From: Favolaschia claudopus
Taxonomy: Eukaryota > Basidiomycota > Agaricomycetes > Agaricales > Mycenaceae
Length of the DNA stretch: 64,000 nt
Direction: 5' to 3'
Assembly: GCA_037176885.1 (NCBI GenBank)
Contig: JAWWNJ010000081.1
Span: 372,001 to 436,000, forward strand
Shown: in pieces, positions 1 through 11,390 of the stretch
Layout of the letters: each line of letters starts with the position of its first letter
Numbering within the stretch: position 1 is the stretch's first letter
Program-made: the position numbers and the translations under genes
Notes under the pieces: generated by a model
The model's input: only the letters and a program-made list of their open reading frames with translations
Told to the model about the DNA's origin: nothing
Databases searched by the model: none

Positions 1-453
1 CAATTTTCTCGAGTGCGAGAAAAACGTCCCCGCTGCTTCTGTGCATAGCGTCGGAAGTAAGTCGCAGCTTCGTCGGTATCAATAACGCTTAGGTCCGCTT
101 AACTGCGGGATGCTGGGCAGTCCCCGTACGGATTTGGCTCGGAACAAGCATCGCCAACGATTGTAGAATTCAAATAGAGGTCAAGGAACAAGCGTTGTTG
201 AATACACTCCGATGTTATGCCGGGACACTGCAATCAGTAGACATCAAGATTTGTAGACCCTTATTCTGTCCCATGTCAAGTCTGTGGCTTGTCCGAACAG
301 CGGCTTTAAACGCAATTCCAACTGCGCGCAATTATGTCGCTGCGCGGGTCGGTTGAAAAAGGTGCCGGCCCGTCGGTCCGAGAAGCGGATAAGGTGAGAT
401 TCGTGTGACCGTGACGTTACCGCCTTCGGGTTGACCGCCTCGAAGTTTTTGCG
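1..453. other. Left-edge intergenic region upstream of DML1-like gene
   Basis: No coding region with recognisable protein features is visible. The only notable element is the GTGACCGTGACG motif at 405-416, which recurs upstream of other genes in this window and lies about 40 bp before the ATG at 454. Confidence 0.5.
405..416. promoter_or_regulatory. Candidate promoter motif GTGACCGTGACG
   Basis: A directly repeated half-site (GTGACC-GTGACG) sits 38 bp before the start codon of the DML1-like gene. The same or a palindromic form appears near 10714, 35501, 41722, 48757, 49067 and 60606. Its role is inferred from position and recurrence only. Confidence 0.4.
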
Positions 454-2552
454 ATGAAAGAAATTCTGTATATCCAAGCCGGAACACAGGCGAATTACAT
501 CGGAACTCACTTCTGGAATACACAAGAAAGCTATTTCACGTACGATGAAGAAGAAGAAGAAGACCCTTCGAGTTCGGGCGGCCACTCCACCGTCAACCAC
601 TCACTTTCTTTCCGGGAAGGACTAAACCAAAAAGTGCGGCTTTCCGATATTTTATTTTCTCCGTTTATGACATGATCCTGTCTAAAGAATGAGCCGACGT
701 TCTGCCCCCGTCTCCTAGCATTTGACCACAAAGGTTGGTAACCCGTTTGTCGCATCTCCCCACGCGCCCTGAACTTCGAATTCTGGAGCCCAATTCAACC
801 AAGCCAATGCACTGTTCGGCATGGATGGGCATGCAGATGAACAAATTCTGTGGTTCGCGCCATTTTTTCGGACAAGACTATACTTTTAATCGTTTTTCCA
901 AAGGTCCGAGGATCCCATTGAATACAAGCAGCAACTCGTCACCAAGAGTCGGTATCAGATTGATTTGGAAGCGTCGGACGTAGATGCTAGGCATGAAGCT
1001 TCGGCCGTTCAGCTTGAAGATATTCGATATTGGTCGGATTTTAATCGCGTGTATTACGTTCCCCGAACGATACAAAAAGTCCCAGACCCGCCTCAGTGGG
1101 ACGGCGGAGCGTCAGGCGGCTGGAATGCCGGACAGGACATGTTTACACGGTATAATGAAGTATATGACCTTTTATCGCGTCGTGACTCCTTTGTCTGATG
1201 CGCCACGGTAGGAGACAGGACTCATGGAAGGGCCTTTGAGATTATTCTTGGAGGAATGTGATACGATACAGGTGCTTAATATTCGGGACGCGCTCTTGAT
1301 ACTATTCACCCACAGTATTTGCAGGGAATCCAGCTTATGCACGATACAATGACATTTGGTTCCTTTGTTGATGCTCTCTTAACAGCTGTGCGCGACGACT
1401 TTGCTAAACTTCCCTTGCTCTCCTGGCCGTTACTCTCGGATACAGTTCCTTTGAAACTGACAGACGTGAAGCCTGTTATACTACCTTTTTAAATGACCTG
1501 ACTTGGTTTAGAACGGATTGGGAGTTCGCAAAGTGATCAATGATGCCCTGGCGTTGCGGAGCATGAGCGAAATGTCCTTCATGACAGTTCCAATTTGGTC
1601 TCCAGCGACATGGACAGATGAAGTGTGCAGGAATCCTTATATCCAGGCCAGCGTATGTCACATATTTTGTTTTTTCCATCTCTTATTTCCGCCGCCACAG
1701 ACGGCACATGCATATCATACGTCTGCAATCTTGTCCGCCCATATTGAGTCCGCAACACTCCCCTTACGGTAAGTGCTGCGTCCCATTTATAACATTCCAT
1801 GAATTTACTTCTGAGTAGATTGAAATCCACCACAGACGACATTTCAAGTCTGTCAGCTCAACTTTCGTGGAAGACCGCCGTTCCGTTTGCGGAGCTGAGC
1901 GGTGTGTTTCCCCATGCCAGCGCCCCGGAGCTGGACCGCCGCATCTATAATTTTTCCTCCTACACTTCTATCTCGGTACGCCAATTTTCTGGCTTGAAAC
2001 TATACTTATCACGCTTTTTTCTCTTCAGCAATCAACCCTATTTAGTCGTCGAGATGTCACGAGAGGGTTCTCCCCCTCGGATATCACATCGTATGATGAA
2101 TGGCGCAACACCTTTGGTTTCGATGAAACTGCCGCATCTAGGTACATCCTTGGAGCGGCCTCAATACACCCGTTTTTCTGTTTTTCCACTTATCATGATT
2201 CTCTAGTACTCACGCTGCGGCATATCCTCTACCGACATCATTCCCTGCATTTTTCAGTTCCCCCGAGGCGCAGGCGGGCAGCGGGCCGCCTGAAGTTTTG
2301 TCACGTCCACGTTCGACGACTGTCTTCTCTTCCCTCGGTGCAACAAGTGGTGCCTCAGGCTTCTTCTCCGGGTACGCCAGGTTCCTCGAGAATGGCTTCC
2401 GCCGAAGGATTTCAGTTGAGAAGACTGGCATCGAACTCGAGGAATTGGGAGATTTGGTCAACGATTTTTGGACAATTCATGATAATGTGGGCGGCGGCGG
2501 CGGCGATGAGCTAGACTCTGACTCGGATGTACACGGAGAAGACGAAGAATGA
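454..2552 (+). CDS. DML1: Misato/DML1-like tubulin-related protein
   Basis: The product begins MKEILYIQAGTQANYIGTHF, the signature of the Misato segment II tubulin-like N-terminus; the family acts in mitochondrial (mtDNA) inheritance and cell division in yeast and flies. The acidic stretch DEEEEEDP and FREGLN follow at residues 30-55. Later exons carry NEPTFCPRLLAFDHK (684 on), FNQANALFGMDGHADEQ, the YWSDFNRVYY block (1025 on), the MEGPLRLFLEECDTIQ block (1224 on), GIQLMHDTMTFGSF (1329 on), GVRKVINDALALRS (1521 on) and SAILSAHIESATLPLR (1725 on). An intron at about 1160-1210 joins RYNE to TGLMEG. The last exon is acidic and ends in GEDEE plus TGA. About eight short introns are needed. The family assignment is strong; single splice sites are hand-placed and not verified. 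Confidence 0.85.
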
Positions 2553-3160
2553 GCTCTTCGGCACCGCAAGTGTACGTTTGTATGGGATGATAGTTGTGGC
2601 TGATTGTGTCTATATCTCTTTCATTCACACGACGCGACAGGGGCGAGGGCATACAACACGGTACTACCCGTACTTTGGCGTTGCGCATGAAGAGGGTATC
2701 TAATTTTACACGAGGGACGAGTTCCGACATGTCAAAGGGAAGTCTTCGAAGCAAGCCTCGAAGAATTCCCTTGGCAGTTCTTGCGAGGTAGCCTTTAATT
2801 TTGAAGAAGGTCGCCGGTCAAATGCTATTCTTGCACGCGCTCGGGAGTATGGGCAGCAGAGACTTGCCGCCGGTAAACCTTTCGACCTTCGACTTCTTCG
2901 ACATTTGAAGAGTCTTTGGCATGTCTCTCCTGCGCATGGCGGCCCGGTCCACTCAACTGCTTTTTGCCGGACTCCAACGCATCCAATGGTCCTTGTGACA
3001 TTGTGCAGAAACTCTCAACATCTACTGCTGCAATCATTTTCCAAATTCACAGACAGAAATGGATTCTTGATTTCCTTCTACGCAGCCCGAGATTACATGA
3101 AGTACTATTCTCTGCATATGCCAATGCATCCGAGATTCCCACCGCATCTACTATCAAGAC
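2553..3160 (+). other. Possible small gene or relic, function not recognised
   Basis: From 2550 on the plus strand MSSSAPQ could splice to a frame reading GRGHTTRYYPYFGVAHEEG (about 2635-2697). This is followed by an in-frame TAA at 2701 and then by a protein-like stretch with TRDEFRHVKGKSS, NFEEGRRSNAILARAREYG and AGKPFDLRLLRHLKSLW (2707-2920). The amino-acid composition looks coding, but the stop codon breaks it and no family was recognised. It could be a mis-modelled exon, a short conserved gene with an unseen intron, or a pseudogene. It lies between the end of the DML1-like gene and the convergent acetyltransferase gene. Confidence 0.25.
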
Positions 3161-3165
3161 CTGCT

Positions 3166-3954
3166 CTATTCGATCTCCCCCTTCCATTCTAGAACCACTC
3201 CGACGTATGCAGTTGACCAATACACCTTCATCTCCTCACTAAGAGTTTGCAGCTTCATCTCCCAAAACGCAGAATCGCCGTTCGTCCGATAGGCTTCTTT
3301 TCCATTGATTCGGCCAACATCCACGAATCCGGCGCCTTCATACAGCGACAACACTTTCAGATTGTCTGGGTGAATTATCGCCCTGATGCGTAACTTCGTG
3401 GGCCGTGGTAAGATTGCCAATCCCGGTTGCAAACTTGTATGCGAATGTGACTTGGCGAAGTCCTTCGCAGCCTGTACCAGCATCTTTCCGATACCTCGTC
3501 CTCTATGAGAGGCAGAGGCATATACCGCTGTCATCTGCCATTTTGTTTCGGTGTCGTCGCTGCCAAAGGGGGGAGCGCCGCTTTGTGGTGGAAGTGCATA
3601 TTCGTGTGCTGGCATTGGGCCGCGCAGAATTGCGCTCCCGACCCATTCACCCTCCAAGCTTGACTGGGCTGCTGCTGCACTGGTGCTTGTATTGGAGTCT
3701 GAACCCGAAACTGGATGGGCTATACAGACGAGAACGACGGCATCGTCCCTCCAGAATCTGCTGACCCATTCGGCTAGAGTGAAAGTGCTCTCGATCGCAT
3801 ACGATGAGCCGAATGCATTTGGGAAAGTCTGAAGGCCCTCCAGTCGTAGGGTAGCGTAATGATTCGCGATGGATTCAATGTTAGGGGGAGGAGAGCTACT
3901 GGTTCGTGGAGATGGCAAAGCTTGTGTGGAGTATGCATATTGTGGGGCAGACAT
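3166..3954 (-). CDS. GNAT-family N-acetyltransferase
   Basis: This is an intronless reading frame of 262 codons starting at an ATG. The acetyl-CoA binding motif A is plain: HRGRGIGKMLVQAAKDFA at about residues 148-165, with the expected R/Q-x-x-G-x-G/A pattern. A beta strand (ETKWQMTAVYAS) precedes it, and the LSLYEGAGFVDVG stretch near residue 206 fits the GNAT C-terminal strand. Such enzymes move an acetyl group from acetyl-CoA to an amine; the substrate cannot be read from sequence. The N-terminal 30 residues are rich in Ser and Pro and likely disordered. There is no signal peptide, so it is probably cytosolic or nuclear. It converges on the uncertain plus-strand region before it. Confidence 0.85.
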   Translation of the reverse strand: MSAPQYAYSTQALPSPRTSSSPPPNIESIANHYATLRLEGLQTFPNAFGSSYAIESTFTLAEWVSRFWRDDAVVLVCIAHPVSGSDSNTSTSAAAAQSSLEGEWVGSAILRGPMPAHEYALPPQSGAPPFGSDDTETKWQMTAVYASASHRGRGIGKMLVQAAKDFAKSHSHTSLQPGLAILPRPTKLRIRAIIHPDNLKVLSLYEGAGFVDVGRINGKEAYRTNGDSAFWEMKLQTLSEEMKVYWSTAYVGVVLEWKGEIE

Positions 3955-4546
3955 TGTGATGCTTCAACAAGCTGCGGTCTTTACACTTTTATAGGGTTCG
4001 GGTGCTGCAGCGCTGAAGATGTCCCTGATGAACCGCAGCGATCGGCAAATATCAGGGGCAGTGCTTACTCTGTTCAAAAAATCGTGAACTGCGGAGAGCG
4101 CACCGTAAGATAAGAAAACCTACTTGAAATCGATAATCGAGGCATTTTTGTCTTCACTATGCGAGTTTTCCTTACATGGTCCCGGCCCCACCAAACAAGA
4201 ACTCTGTTTATTAAAGTGCAGTTCGAACCTTTGGTTGAATTATCCCAATGCCAGTGATGTCGGATCGGCGGCTCGGGCAGTGATTCGGGCTCAGACTGCG
4301 CATGCTGCACGATTCCGCGAACTTACGGTGTTTCAAAACGCGAGGTATCTCAATCTGCATTGCCCTAGGTACCTCAGGCTGCACCATACAGATTGAACCC
4401 TGGTTAACATTTCGGCTCAATTCCAGTCGCCGGTGCCGATTGGGCGCCGGCCGACCAGGAAATCTCGGCTTTCGAAAACGCAACTTGGTTCAGAACCAGG
4501 ACATCTGAACTATGGTATAATATGATACAGTAGCAATGAAATACAT
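3955..4546. other. Intergenic region
   Basis: This is the divergent upstream region of the acetyltransferase gene and the 3-prime side of the pirin gene. No coding region, RNA gene or repeat was recognised. Confidence 0.4.
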
Positions 4547-5958
4547 TCATTCGTGCGCATTCTTGCTCTTCCAGGTATGAGCTGTCTCGAATCCATTGCG
4601 GCCTTCTCGGTCTGGAACAAATCGGTTAGCAGTGAGAATTAAGGTTTATGCATACCATGGAACCTGAACACTCACAATCTCTCAATGTCTGCATTATCTC
4701 GTCCTGGGTGTTCATCACAAATGGCCCATACTGGACGATAGGCTCGTCGATAGGCTCAGCAGCGGCCTAACATAGAGTGAGAAAGGAGAATTGTCAGAAA
4801 GATTGACGACGAACTGACCAACATAAACTCCGTATCCGCCGATCCGGACTTGAGCAATATCCCCGTCTCATTCTGGTCCGCAGACAACACAAGAGTGTGG
4901 AACTGTTCTTGCGGCACAGAGTCGCGTCCAACGAGTAGCGTCCCCTTGAGAATGTAGATGAACGCCGTCCATCCCGCAGCTATTCGATTCCAACGTTAAA
5001 ACAATTCCGCCGGCAGCTAGAAGAAGGAGATGAAGAGGTACGTACGTAGATCTTGGAATACGCTAACTTGATCCTTCGAAAATATATAGTGGAAATACCA
5101 ACACCCTCCGAGCGGTCGTACGGGCGACTCGACACCGTGGCTCTTCCCGCTGATCACCTTGACCTTCACAGGACCGTCAGGACCTTCAGGGTATGCAGTA
5201 GGGATGCCTGAAGAACTGAGTTCCTGGTACGAAGGTTCAACCATTTTGTACTGTTTCGGGAGGTTGACCCAGAGTTGGAGACCGATGGGGTCTGGGCGGC
5301 CGTCGCCACTCAAAGGAATTTCAGAGTGCATTATACCGCGACCCTGAAGATTTAGATGAGTGGATTGATGGGTTGGAGAGGACTCGAAGAAGAAAGACGC
5401 ACGGCTACCATCCATTGCACGCCGCCGGTTTCAATGATGCCTTTGTGCCCGACTGAATCTTCGTGGCTGCTGGATCTAGTAGGGAGACGGTTAAGATTAA
5501 GAAGTGCCAGAGGTCAAGAAAAGATGTACTACCCTTGGATCATCTAAAAATCAAAGTCAATTCACGCAATAATTCAGTCACAAGGGAAAGACTCGCGTAT
5601 GTGATAGTTGATTGACCGCGGTGAGGGTGGTCAGGGAAAGCTCCACTCTTGCTAGAAGGCAAATTCCAACGAACGCAGCAGTAAATAGCACAACACGACC
5701 TACGCATGAAAATGATCCAGCATGAGAAATGGCGTCAGATTTCGCACTGGACACCTTCAGTTTTTGCATGATAACAAAACAACATGACGAACAGGCCCCG
5801 GATCCAATACTTCTGCGAACTAGAAAGACCACGTCTGAGATCGATTCCGCGCAAGTGTGAGTAGACTCACCCAGTGCCCCGACACCTTCTGGAGTCTCTA
5901 CGGCGAACACCTTCTTCGTCACGGAACGGGTGATTGAGGCCGATATGGGCGCAGACAT
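4547..5958 (-). CDS. Pirin-like cupin protein
   Basis: Read on the minus strand, exon 1 starts [20 protein letters not shown] and leads to EGVGA and VRRSIGS. Later exons give [12 protein letters not shown] (about 5700-5740), [16 protein letters not shown] (about 5595-5645), [19 protein letters not shown], and [10 protein letters not shown] with LQLWVNLPK and PLGGCWYF. The last exon ends [16 protein letters not shown]. The HPHRG histidines and the H-S-E of IMHSEIP are the expected metal (iron) ligands of the first cupin domain. Pirins are nuclear iron-binding proteins used as transcription cofactors, and some have quercetinase activity; which applies here is unknown. At least six short introns are required, one between WMVA and GRG. 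An in-frame upstream ATG at 6054 would add a hydrophobic leader (see findings). Confidence 0.85.
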
Positions 5959-6331
5959 TGTCGATTTCAGTGAGTTTTGTGTTGGGCTTGCGAGGTAGGC
6001 GGCTAAAGAGAATACAATGAGGGAAACGGTCCAGAGTACGCCTTTATATTGCATGCAATGGAGGCAGTGAGCAAGGAATGAGTAAGAAGCAAAATGCGAA
6101 AGAAATAGTGGCCTTATAAGGCATATTCAGCGTGTCATTCCCAGGCGTCAGCATTACACAATCACCTCAAGTCAGCGTGCGCACGTGGAATGGAAGACCG
6201 CTTTCGGAATGCGGAAACGGGACACCGAATGTAAATTCAACTTGGTTCGAAACCGCCAAAGGAAGATCGGAGGATGCAATTCGACCCAAAATAACAGGAA
6301 TTACTTATCCCCATAAAAATAAGACTGCTTA

Positions 6332-7948
6332 TCAGCGCCTTCGGCCAGAATCCTCAACACGCATGTGCCTCCAAGCCCACTTGACAGTTTCCTCAGTCGC
6401 ATTCAACAGCGGATTCAAATTCGCCGAGGTAATGGAGTCCCATTGACCATAGACGCGTACACTTGCTTCGAGACGGGGTGTATACAATGCGGCAGCAGCG
6501 AGGGCAAAGTAGGTGTGATATGGGTCTATTAGAGAAAGTGAGTGATATTGACGGAAAGGGCCGAAGGAAGCGAAGGAAATAGGTCAAACAGAAACCCTAC
6601 CAGAAGGTTGGCCCGGCGCCTTACCCAGTCCACCAAAAGGAAATTTGCAAGTAGCGATGAATTGTGTGAAAGCGTAAGCGTTGATTTTTTCGTGTGCGCC
6701 AAGAATCTGGAGTTTAGGATTAGAATAGAAAATCAGACACTGGATTGGGAAGCGAGGACCAACACCAATCGCCATTCTACACTTACTCTGAGAGCCGCGC
6801 CTCCCCAAAAACAATAACACACATCGGGGAGTTTGCCTGTGCGTCCGCGAAAGCCGCCAGATGCGTCCTGGCTGTGAATGAGCCAGTGTTCGGATCGCGC
6901 TTTTTCTTGAGGGGTGAGTCGTGTGCCGGGTCGTGGGCCCTGGGGTGCGAGCCGTAGAGAGGCGATGGCGAGGAAGGTCGTTCCGCCTGAAGGATAAACC
7001 TCAAGTCAGAAATCTGGGGGAAATTAAAACGAAGATCCAGTACTCACTCTGCGCTTCACAAGACGGTAGCTGGCCATAGCCTCCTTCGTATGTCTGTTTT
7101 AGATTCAGTATCAGCAATGTTTCCAATTGACCCGCTAAGCGCTCCCAAAAAATTTCTCGTACACGACAAGAAGCTATAAAAGATACAGCACGTTCTACGT
7201 CGATAGACGACCAATCTCCCAGCATGCAGCAGATACAAAACGCCGAATATAGATTGCGCAGGTCGGAGTCGCCGCCGCCATTCGGAGTGTTGGAAAAACT
7301 GGGGAGCGATGCATCAGTTGTCGGTATGTATAGAGAAAAGAATGCGAACCTTCCGTCGCGATTTTGACAGGAGCCGACAAAGCGAAGGAGTCCTTGACGA
7401 TTTAAGCGGGAGAAATCGTCCCGAAGCATGGCAAGCGAAAGCAACGCGGCGTAGGTCATGATGATGTGGGGGCTATCATAGCCCGAGCTTGCCTGTCTAA
7501 GTTGAGCACATAGCTGACTCCTAGTACTGGTGGGCATAATTACGAACCGAAGACCCAGCCATGAACGGCCCCGGTCGGAAGCCAGTTCCATATATTCCAC
7601 CTACAAATTAAACACTTGTTTGAGGTTTTTCGTATCGAGGCTCCTACCCAGATATTGCTCCCAGATCCAGTTTCGCCAGGAAACACGCTCGAGTTCGGTG
7701 GTTTCTTCTTGCAGAGCGCCCAGAAGATCGAGGATCCCAACGCAGTAAAAAACAACTGCCATTCTAATCACATTGATGAGTATGTACTTCGGAATAATCT
7801 AATCTGAATCAGAGCGGAAATCATACCGCGAAGCGTCGAAGTCGACTAACGATCCCGGAAGGTGTGCCAATGCATATCTTGCGTGTGCGATATGGGCAGA
7901 GCGGGCAAGAGGAGGAAGAGGGTCGCGATGGCCAGTGAAATTTTCCAT
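6332..7948 (-). CDS. CDC43: Geranylgeranyltransferase type I beta subunit
   Basis: The minus-strand exons read SAHIAHARYALAHLPGS, then a DLLGALQEE exon, YDSPHIIMTYAALLSLAML, RNLYSAFCICCMLGDWSSID, GGTTFLAIASLRLAP, FRGRTGKLPDVCYCFWGGA, GGLGKAPGQPS and DPYHTYFALAAAAL, ending EDSGRRR. The Asp and Cys of PDVCYCFW and the His of DPYHTYF are the zinc ligands of protein prenyltransferase beta subunits, and the alpha-alpha barrel repeats (GGF, GGYG, GGLG) are present. The enzyme attaches geranylgeranyl to C-terminal CaaX proteins such as Rho-type GTPases, with an alpha subunit that is not in this window. The short DD-R-LNRQGLL segment and the absence of the C-terminal farnesyltransferase features favour type I over farnesyltransferase. 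Start ATG at 7946-7948. Confidence 0.85.
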
Positions 7949-9745
7949 GGGGAGGGGCACTTGTCTTTTGCTTTCGGGGAGAATATTCCAATGGTACTTA
8001 TACAGACCCATCGATTGTCGAAATATTTACCCGCGTCGATCATCAGCCAAGAATTCTGGTTGAAGGAGCGTTGAATCGAGACTTTTGGGGAATGACAATT
8101 TCGAAGGTTCCGAGTCGCTGGATTGGTGCAAGCGCTAAATGGATTGATTATGTGTAGCGGGAGCTGGACAGTGGATGGAGCCCCGTGCGTCGGATGTCGA
8201 GGGTATTGCATTTAGACTTTGAACGTCCAATCGCAGTGCATTACGACGGAAAACTCGCGTACAGATTCTGTTGGAAGGAGATTGCAAAAATGAGCTTGAA
8301 CGATGGAGAGCTTGAATTTAGGCGCAATGCGCGAGAGGATCGACTCCGATTTGACTACTTAGAGTTTTGGTCAACGCGACGGAGCTTTTAGGTGGTAACA
8401 GTATGAGTAAAAGGACCGAGCATGAAGGTTCGATTACCGGATCATAGGGGCGCCACTACCGCAGCTCAGCTGCAGAATGACGTTTTTGTCTTCGGCGAGA
8501 GGCGATATGAAAGAAACATGCGAGGAAACAGTAGCACACTTCTATGAAGTTCAACCTCCGACACTTCTGAGGGGTCAAATCGAGCGTTGATTTTGGAGAG
8601 ACCGCATAACTGGAGGGCATGGGGTGTAAGAGTAGTATCTATAGGGCCCGGGAGTCGGGGAATGTAGCTGACGAACATCAATGAAGGTTGTTGGGTTGGG
8701 TGCCACTTGCATAGAAAAAGCCGCCATGAAGCAAATGAGATAAGAACCAGGTCGGGATGCAGATCTTTTTCTGTGAACTGAGAAGGCCGACTTGCGGGCT
8801 TCATCCACTAGCAGATATTAGCGTGTGCTGTATTCTGAGGGAAATTGTGCGGATGGAAGCGGGGGGTTCTCAGTGGCTTCCCTGGACACCACGCGGAGGA
8901 GGTGGGTCCAGGTGGAAGGCAACTCGTCGACGAGGGCGAGCTGCGACTCGGAAAGCAGGCAGCCGTTTCTCTTGAGAGAGCCTGAGGATACGAGCGAAGC
9001 CACCGTGCGGAAGGTAAGGAAGCCCGGGTGGGTGTTGAAAATTGGCTTGAATATGCCCAAGATATTCCTGGTACCGATAGGTATCCAGGTCTCCAAACCG
9101 AGTTAGTGATGGCAAAATGGTGTCCAGATCATGGATTACTAAGGATTTTCTCACCCTTCGCGTTTCATCTCTTGGCGATGATGATCGATGATGTGACGAC
9201 CCCAAGACGACCCCACGCCCCGGGCCACCAATTGGCAATTGCTTTGTTCCCCTTGCCTTCTCCTGCCACCGTCCCCCTAGTTTTCCAGACTTTCCCCCCA
9301 CTTCCCGCCTCCCGGGGCGCCGTTCCTACTCCCTCGGCTGCTCAACAATAGACCACATCAAGAGAACGAACGTCACGACTGTCCAACGACTGTCAAGTCT
9401 CGTCTTCAAGGCCTGTTTCTCGTTGTGTCAAGAGAATCATATTCAACCTCGCTGGCGGCGCCGGCATTACATGCCTTTAGAACCTCAAGTTACAATGAAT
9501 TGGCTAAGCTCTCAATTCAAGACCTCAAGCTCGTGTCGCTACTGTCAACGTTGCTCTGTACTAGTCTTCATCGCCGTATCCAACGTTCATTGTTTTATCG
9601 GGCCATTTGCAAGACGATTCAAGGTTTGCTTACAGGAGGCGGCTTCCTTAAGGTGAACCCCGAATTGTCGTCTCCAATTCGGAAAGTGGCGTGTCGCAAC
9701 GATTGGAGCTGGATATGTCGCGCAGGCCGCCGAGTCTTCCCATTA
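7949..9745. other. Gene-poor region, no gene supported
   Basis: Several open stretches exist on both strands, for example minus 8466-8804 and minus 8818-9301, but none shows a recognisable domain and their frames do not join into a convincing model. The stretch 9425-9745 is open on the plus strand, but its frame runs on into an inverted-repeat element, which argues against a real gene. Confidence 0.35.
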
Positions 9746-10044
9746 GGGTGTTTCAGATATCCCAACTCTGCGCCCGATTTTGGTTCCAACTTGATGTCCG
9801 ATTTTGAAAGTTGCAAATCCGAATTTGAGTCCGATTTCGAAGTTGGGATGCAAGTCGTGCATCGGACCACGACTTGCATCCCAGCTTCACTCCAACTTCC
9901 ACTCTCCAACTTTCCGCTCGACTTCAGCTAATTCCTACGGCCCAAGAATTGGCCTCAACCCTCGAAATCGGACTCCAAGTTGGGACAAAGTTGACACCAA
10001 AGTTGGACCCAAAGTTGAGCAGAATTGAGATATCTGAAACACCC
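9746..10044. mobile_element. Tc1/mariner-type MITE (299 bp, TA target site)
   Basis: The left end GGGTGTTTCAGATATCCCAA at 9746 is matched by its reverse complement ending at 10044 (TTGAGATATCTGAAACACCC). Both ends are flanked by TA (9744-9745 and 10045-10046), as expected for Tc1/mariner insertion. The interior is also largely self-complementary: GGGATGCAAGTCGTG and CACGACTTGCATCCC form a perfect 15-bp stem at about 9845-9883, and AGTTGG/CCAACTT repeats line both arms. No transposase is present, so this is a non-autonomous, nearly palindromic element that could fold into a long hairpin. Confidence 0.8.
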
Positions 10045-10046
10045 TA

Positions 10047-11292
10047 TTGTGAGCCCATACTTGCAGCTAATCTTGAAGTCCTACTGACATTTGCTGTGTT
10101 AGCGTGCTCGGGGTGTGGAGTGTCGTGTGCATCTCGGCTCTGGTCAGTCTCTGATGTGAGTGTATAGGGCATGTCTTTTGTCTTGGGACGTGTTTGTGGC
10201 GGACATCGTCGACAGTTTGCGATGTAGTGGCGTGAAGAACACTGTGTTTTGTTTTGCAATATATTCATCCTTTATAACGCATCATGAAGCCACTTACACA
10301 AGTCCTTCGGGGAACTGCACCTTTGGTCTTCGAGAACTATATAAAGACTTCGGCGAGGACTTTGTACAGACCCGAAGTCTTTATGTAGTTAAACGGACCT
10401 TGCAGGTCTTTCAACTTTGACGCGTCTTTCAGGTCTTACCGGTCTTTGCTAAAAGACGAACGACCTCGAAGAGAAAGTTGTAGGTTTACTGATGCTTTTG
10501 AACATCACAAGGTTGTACACTGGAATCTCGGTATAATAGTGACCAGAGAAGCAAAAAAATTGAGGTAAAAAGAGTTGAATCGAAGCTACGACTTGTCCAA
10601 TGTGCGGTACCAGGGCGCGCCGGAGGGCAATGTGAATAGAGACGGGACGAAATGATCAAAATGAAGCACAAGAATTCTCCCTACAGTGAAACTGAAGTTC
10701 GACTTGGAGCCTAGTCACCGTGACCGAAAGAGTCACATCAATGGCCGCGGTCTGCTTTAGGAAATGATGACCAAGATCTTACCGCCTGAAAAGCGCGTCG
10801 CGTCGCGTCAACAGACAGTCAGGTCTAGGACGTGGAAATAAGTCAGACGAGAGCAAAACGTCTGGATGCCATAGCTTTTTTCGCCACAGAGAAACGGGCA
10901 GTCACGAGACCGCGACAACGAATATTGATGGGATTACTTCCAAATTAGGCAATGATCTGATCAAAATAGAAAAGCTTGCTTCCACCGGTGTCTCATCTCT
11001 ATAGGCTCACCACCAACACAGTCTGCTCTTCTCAATCCTTGTTTTCCTTCCTTGTTCTCCTTGAAAGAACTGAAACTTCTTATCCAGTGGTCGAGTTACC
11101 TCTTTCCCGAGCTCATATTCACTGGCATTGCTACAACGCTGACGGAAACTATACAGAGAATCTCATGTGAAATGCGATTGAATAAGCATTGAAATTCGCG
11201 TCCCCGCCACTCGTCCTGGATCCATCAGTGAGGGGTGTGTGGTTGGCAGGATACGGATTCAGATCCGTTTCTTTTTCCTGTGCTACATGAGC
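10047..11292. other. Intergenic region between two MITEs
   Basis: No protein-coding gene was recognised. It holds an inverted repeat at 10338-10388, a GTCACCGTGACC motif at 10714-10725 and a GCGTCGCGTCGCGTC motif near 10795. Confidence 0.4.
10338..10388. repeat. Inverted repeat (hairpin) with 13-bp perfect stem
   Basis: ATAAAGACTTCGG (10341-10353) pairs with CCGAAGTCTTTAT (10372-10384), and pairing extends outward with one mismatch. The loop is 18 nt. The repeated word GGTCTTTC/GGTCTTTG lies just downstream. It could be a decayed short transposon or a structured non-coding element; no flanking duplication was found. Confidence 0.45.
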
Positions 11293-11390
11293 GGAAAATT
11301 CTATTTGGCACCCCGGGGTGCTGGAGTACCTCGACAGTACCCCGGGTAGTACTATTTGGCACCCCCCAGGGGTGCCAAATAGAATTTTCC
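11293..11390. mobile_element. Very short MITE (98 bp) with 9-bp target duplication
   Basis: The left end GGAAAATTCTATTTGGCACC is the exact reverse complement of the right end, which finishes at 11390. The direct repeat TACATGAGC occurs at 11284-11292 and again at 11391-11399, a 9-bp target-site duplication. An extra internal copy of CTATTTGGCACCCC starts near 11352. A 9-bp duplication fits a Mutator-like element better than Tc1/mariner (2 bp) or hAT (8 bp). No coding capacity. Confidence 0.8.

Noticed and set aside
8466..9301. Minus-strand open stretches as a gene
   Set aside because: No domain, competing frames of similar length and no supported splice joins.
9425..9931. 168-codon plus-strand open frame
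   Set aside because: It runs into the inverted-repeat element at 9746 and has no domain features.
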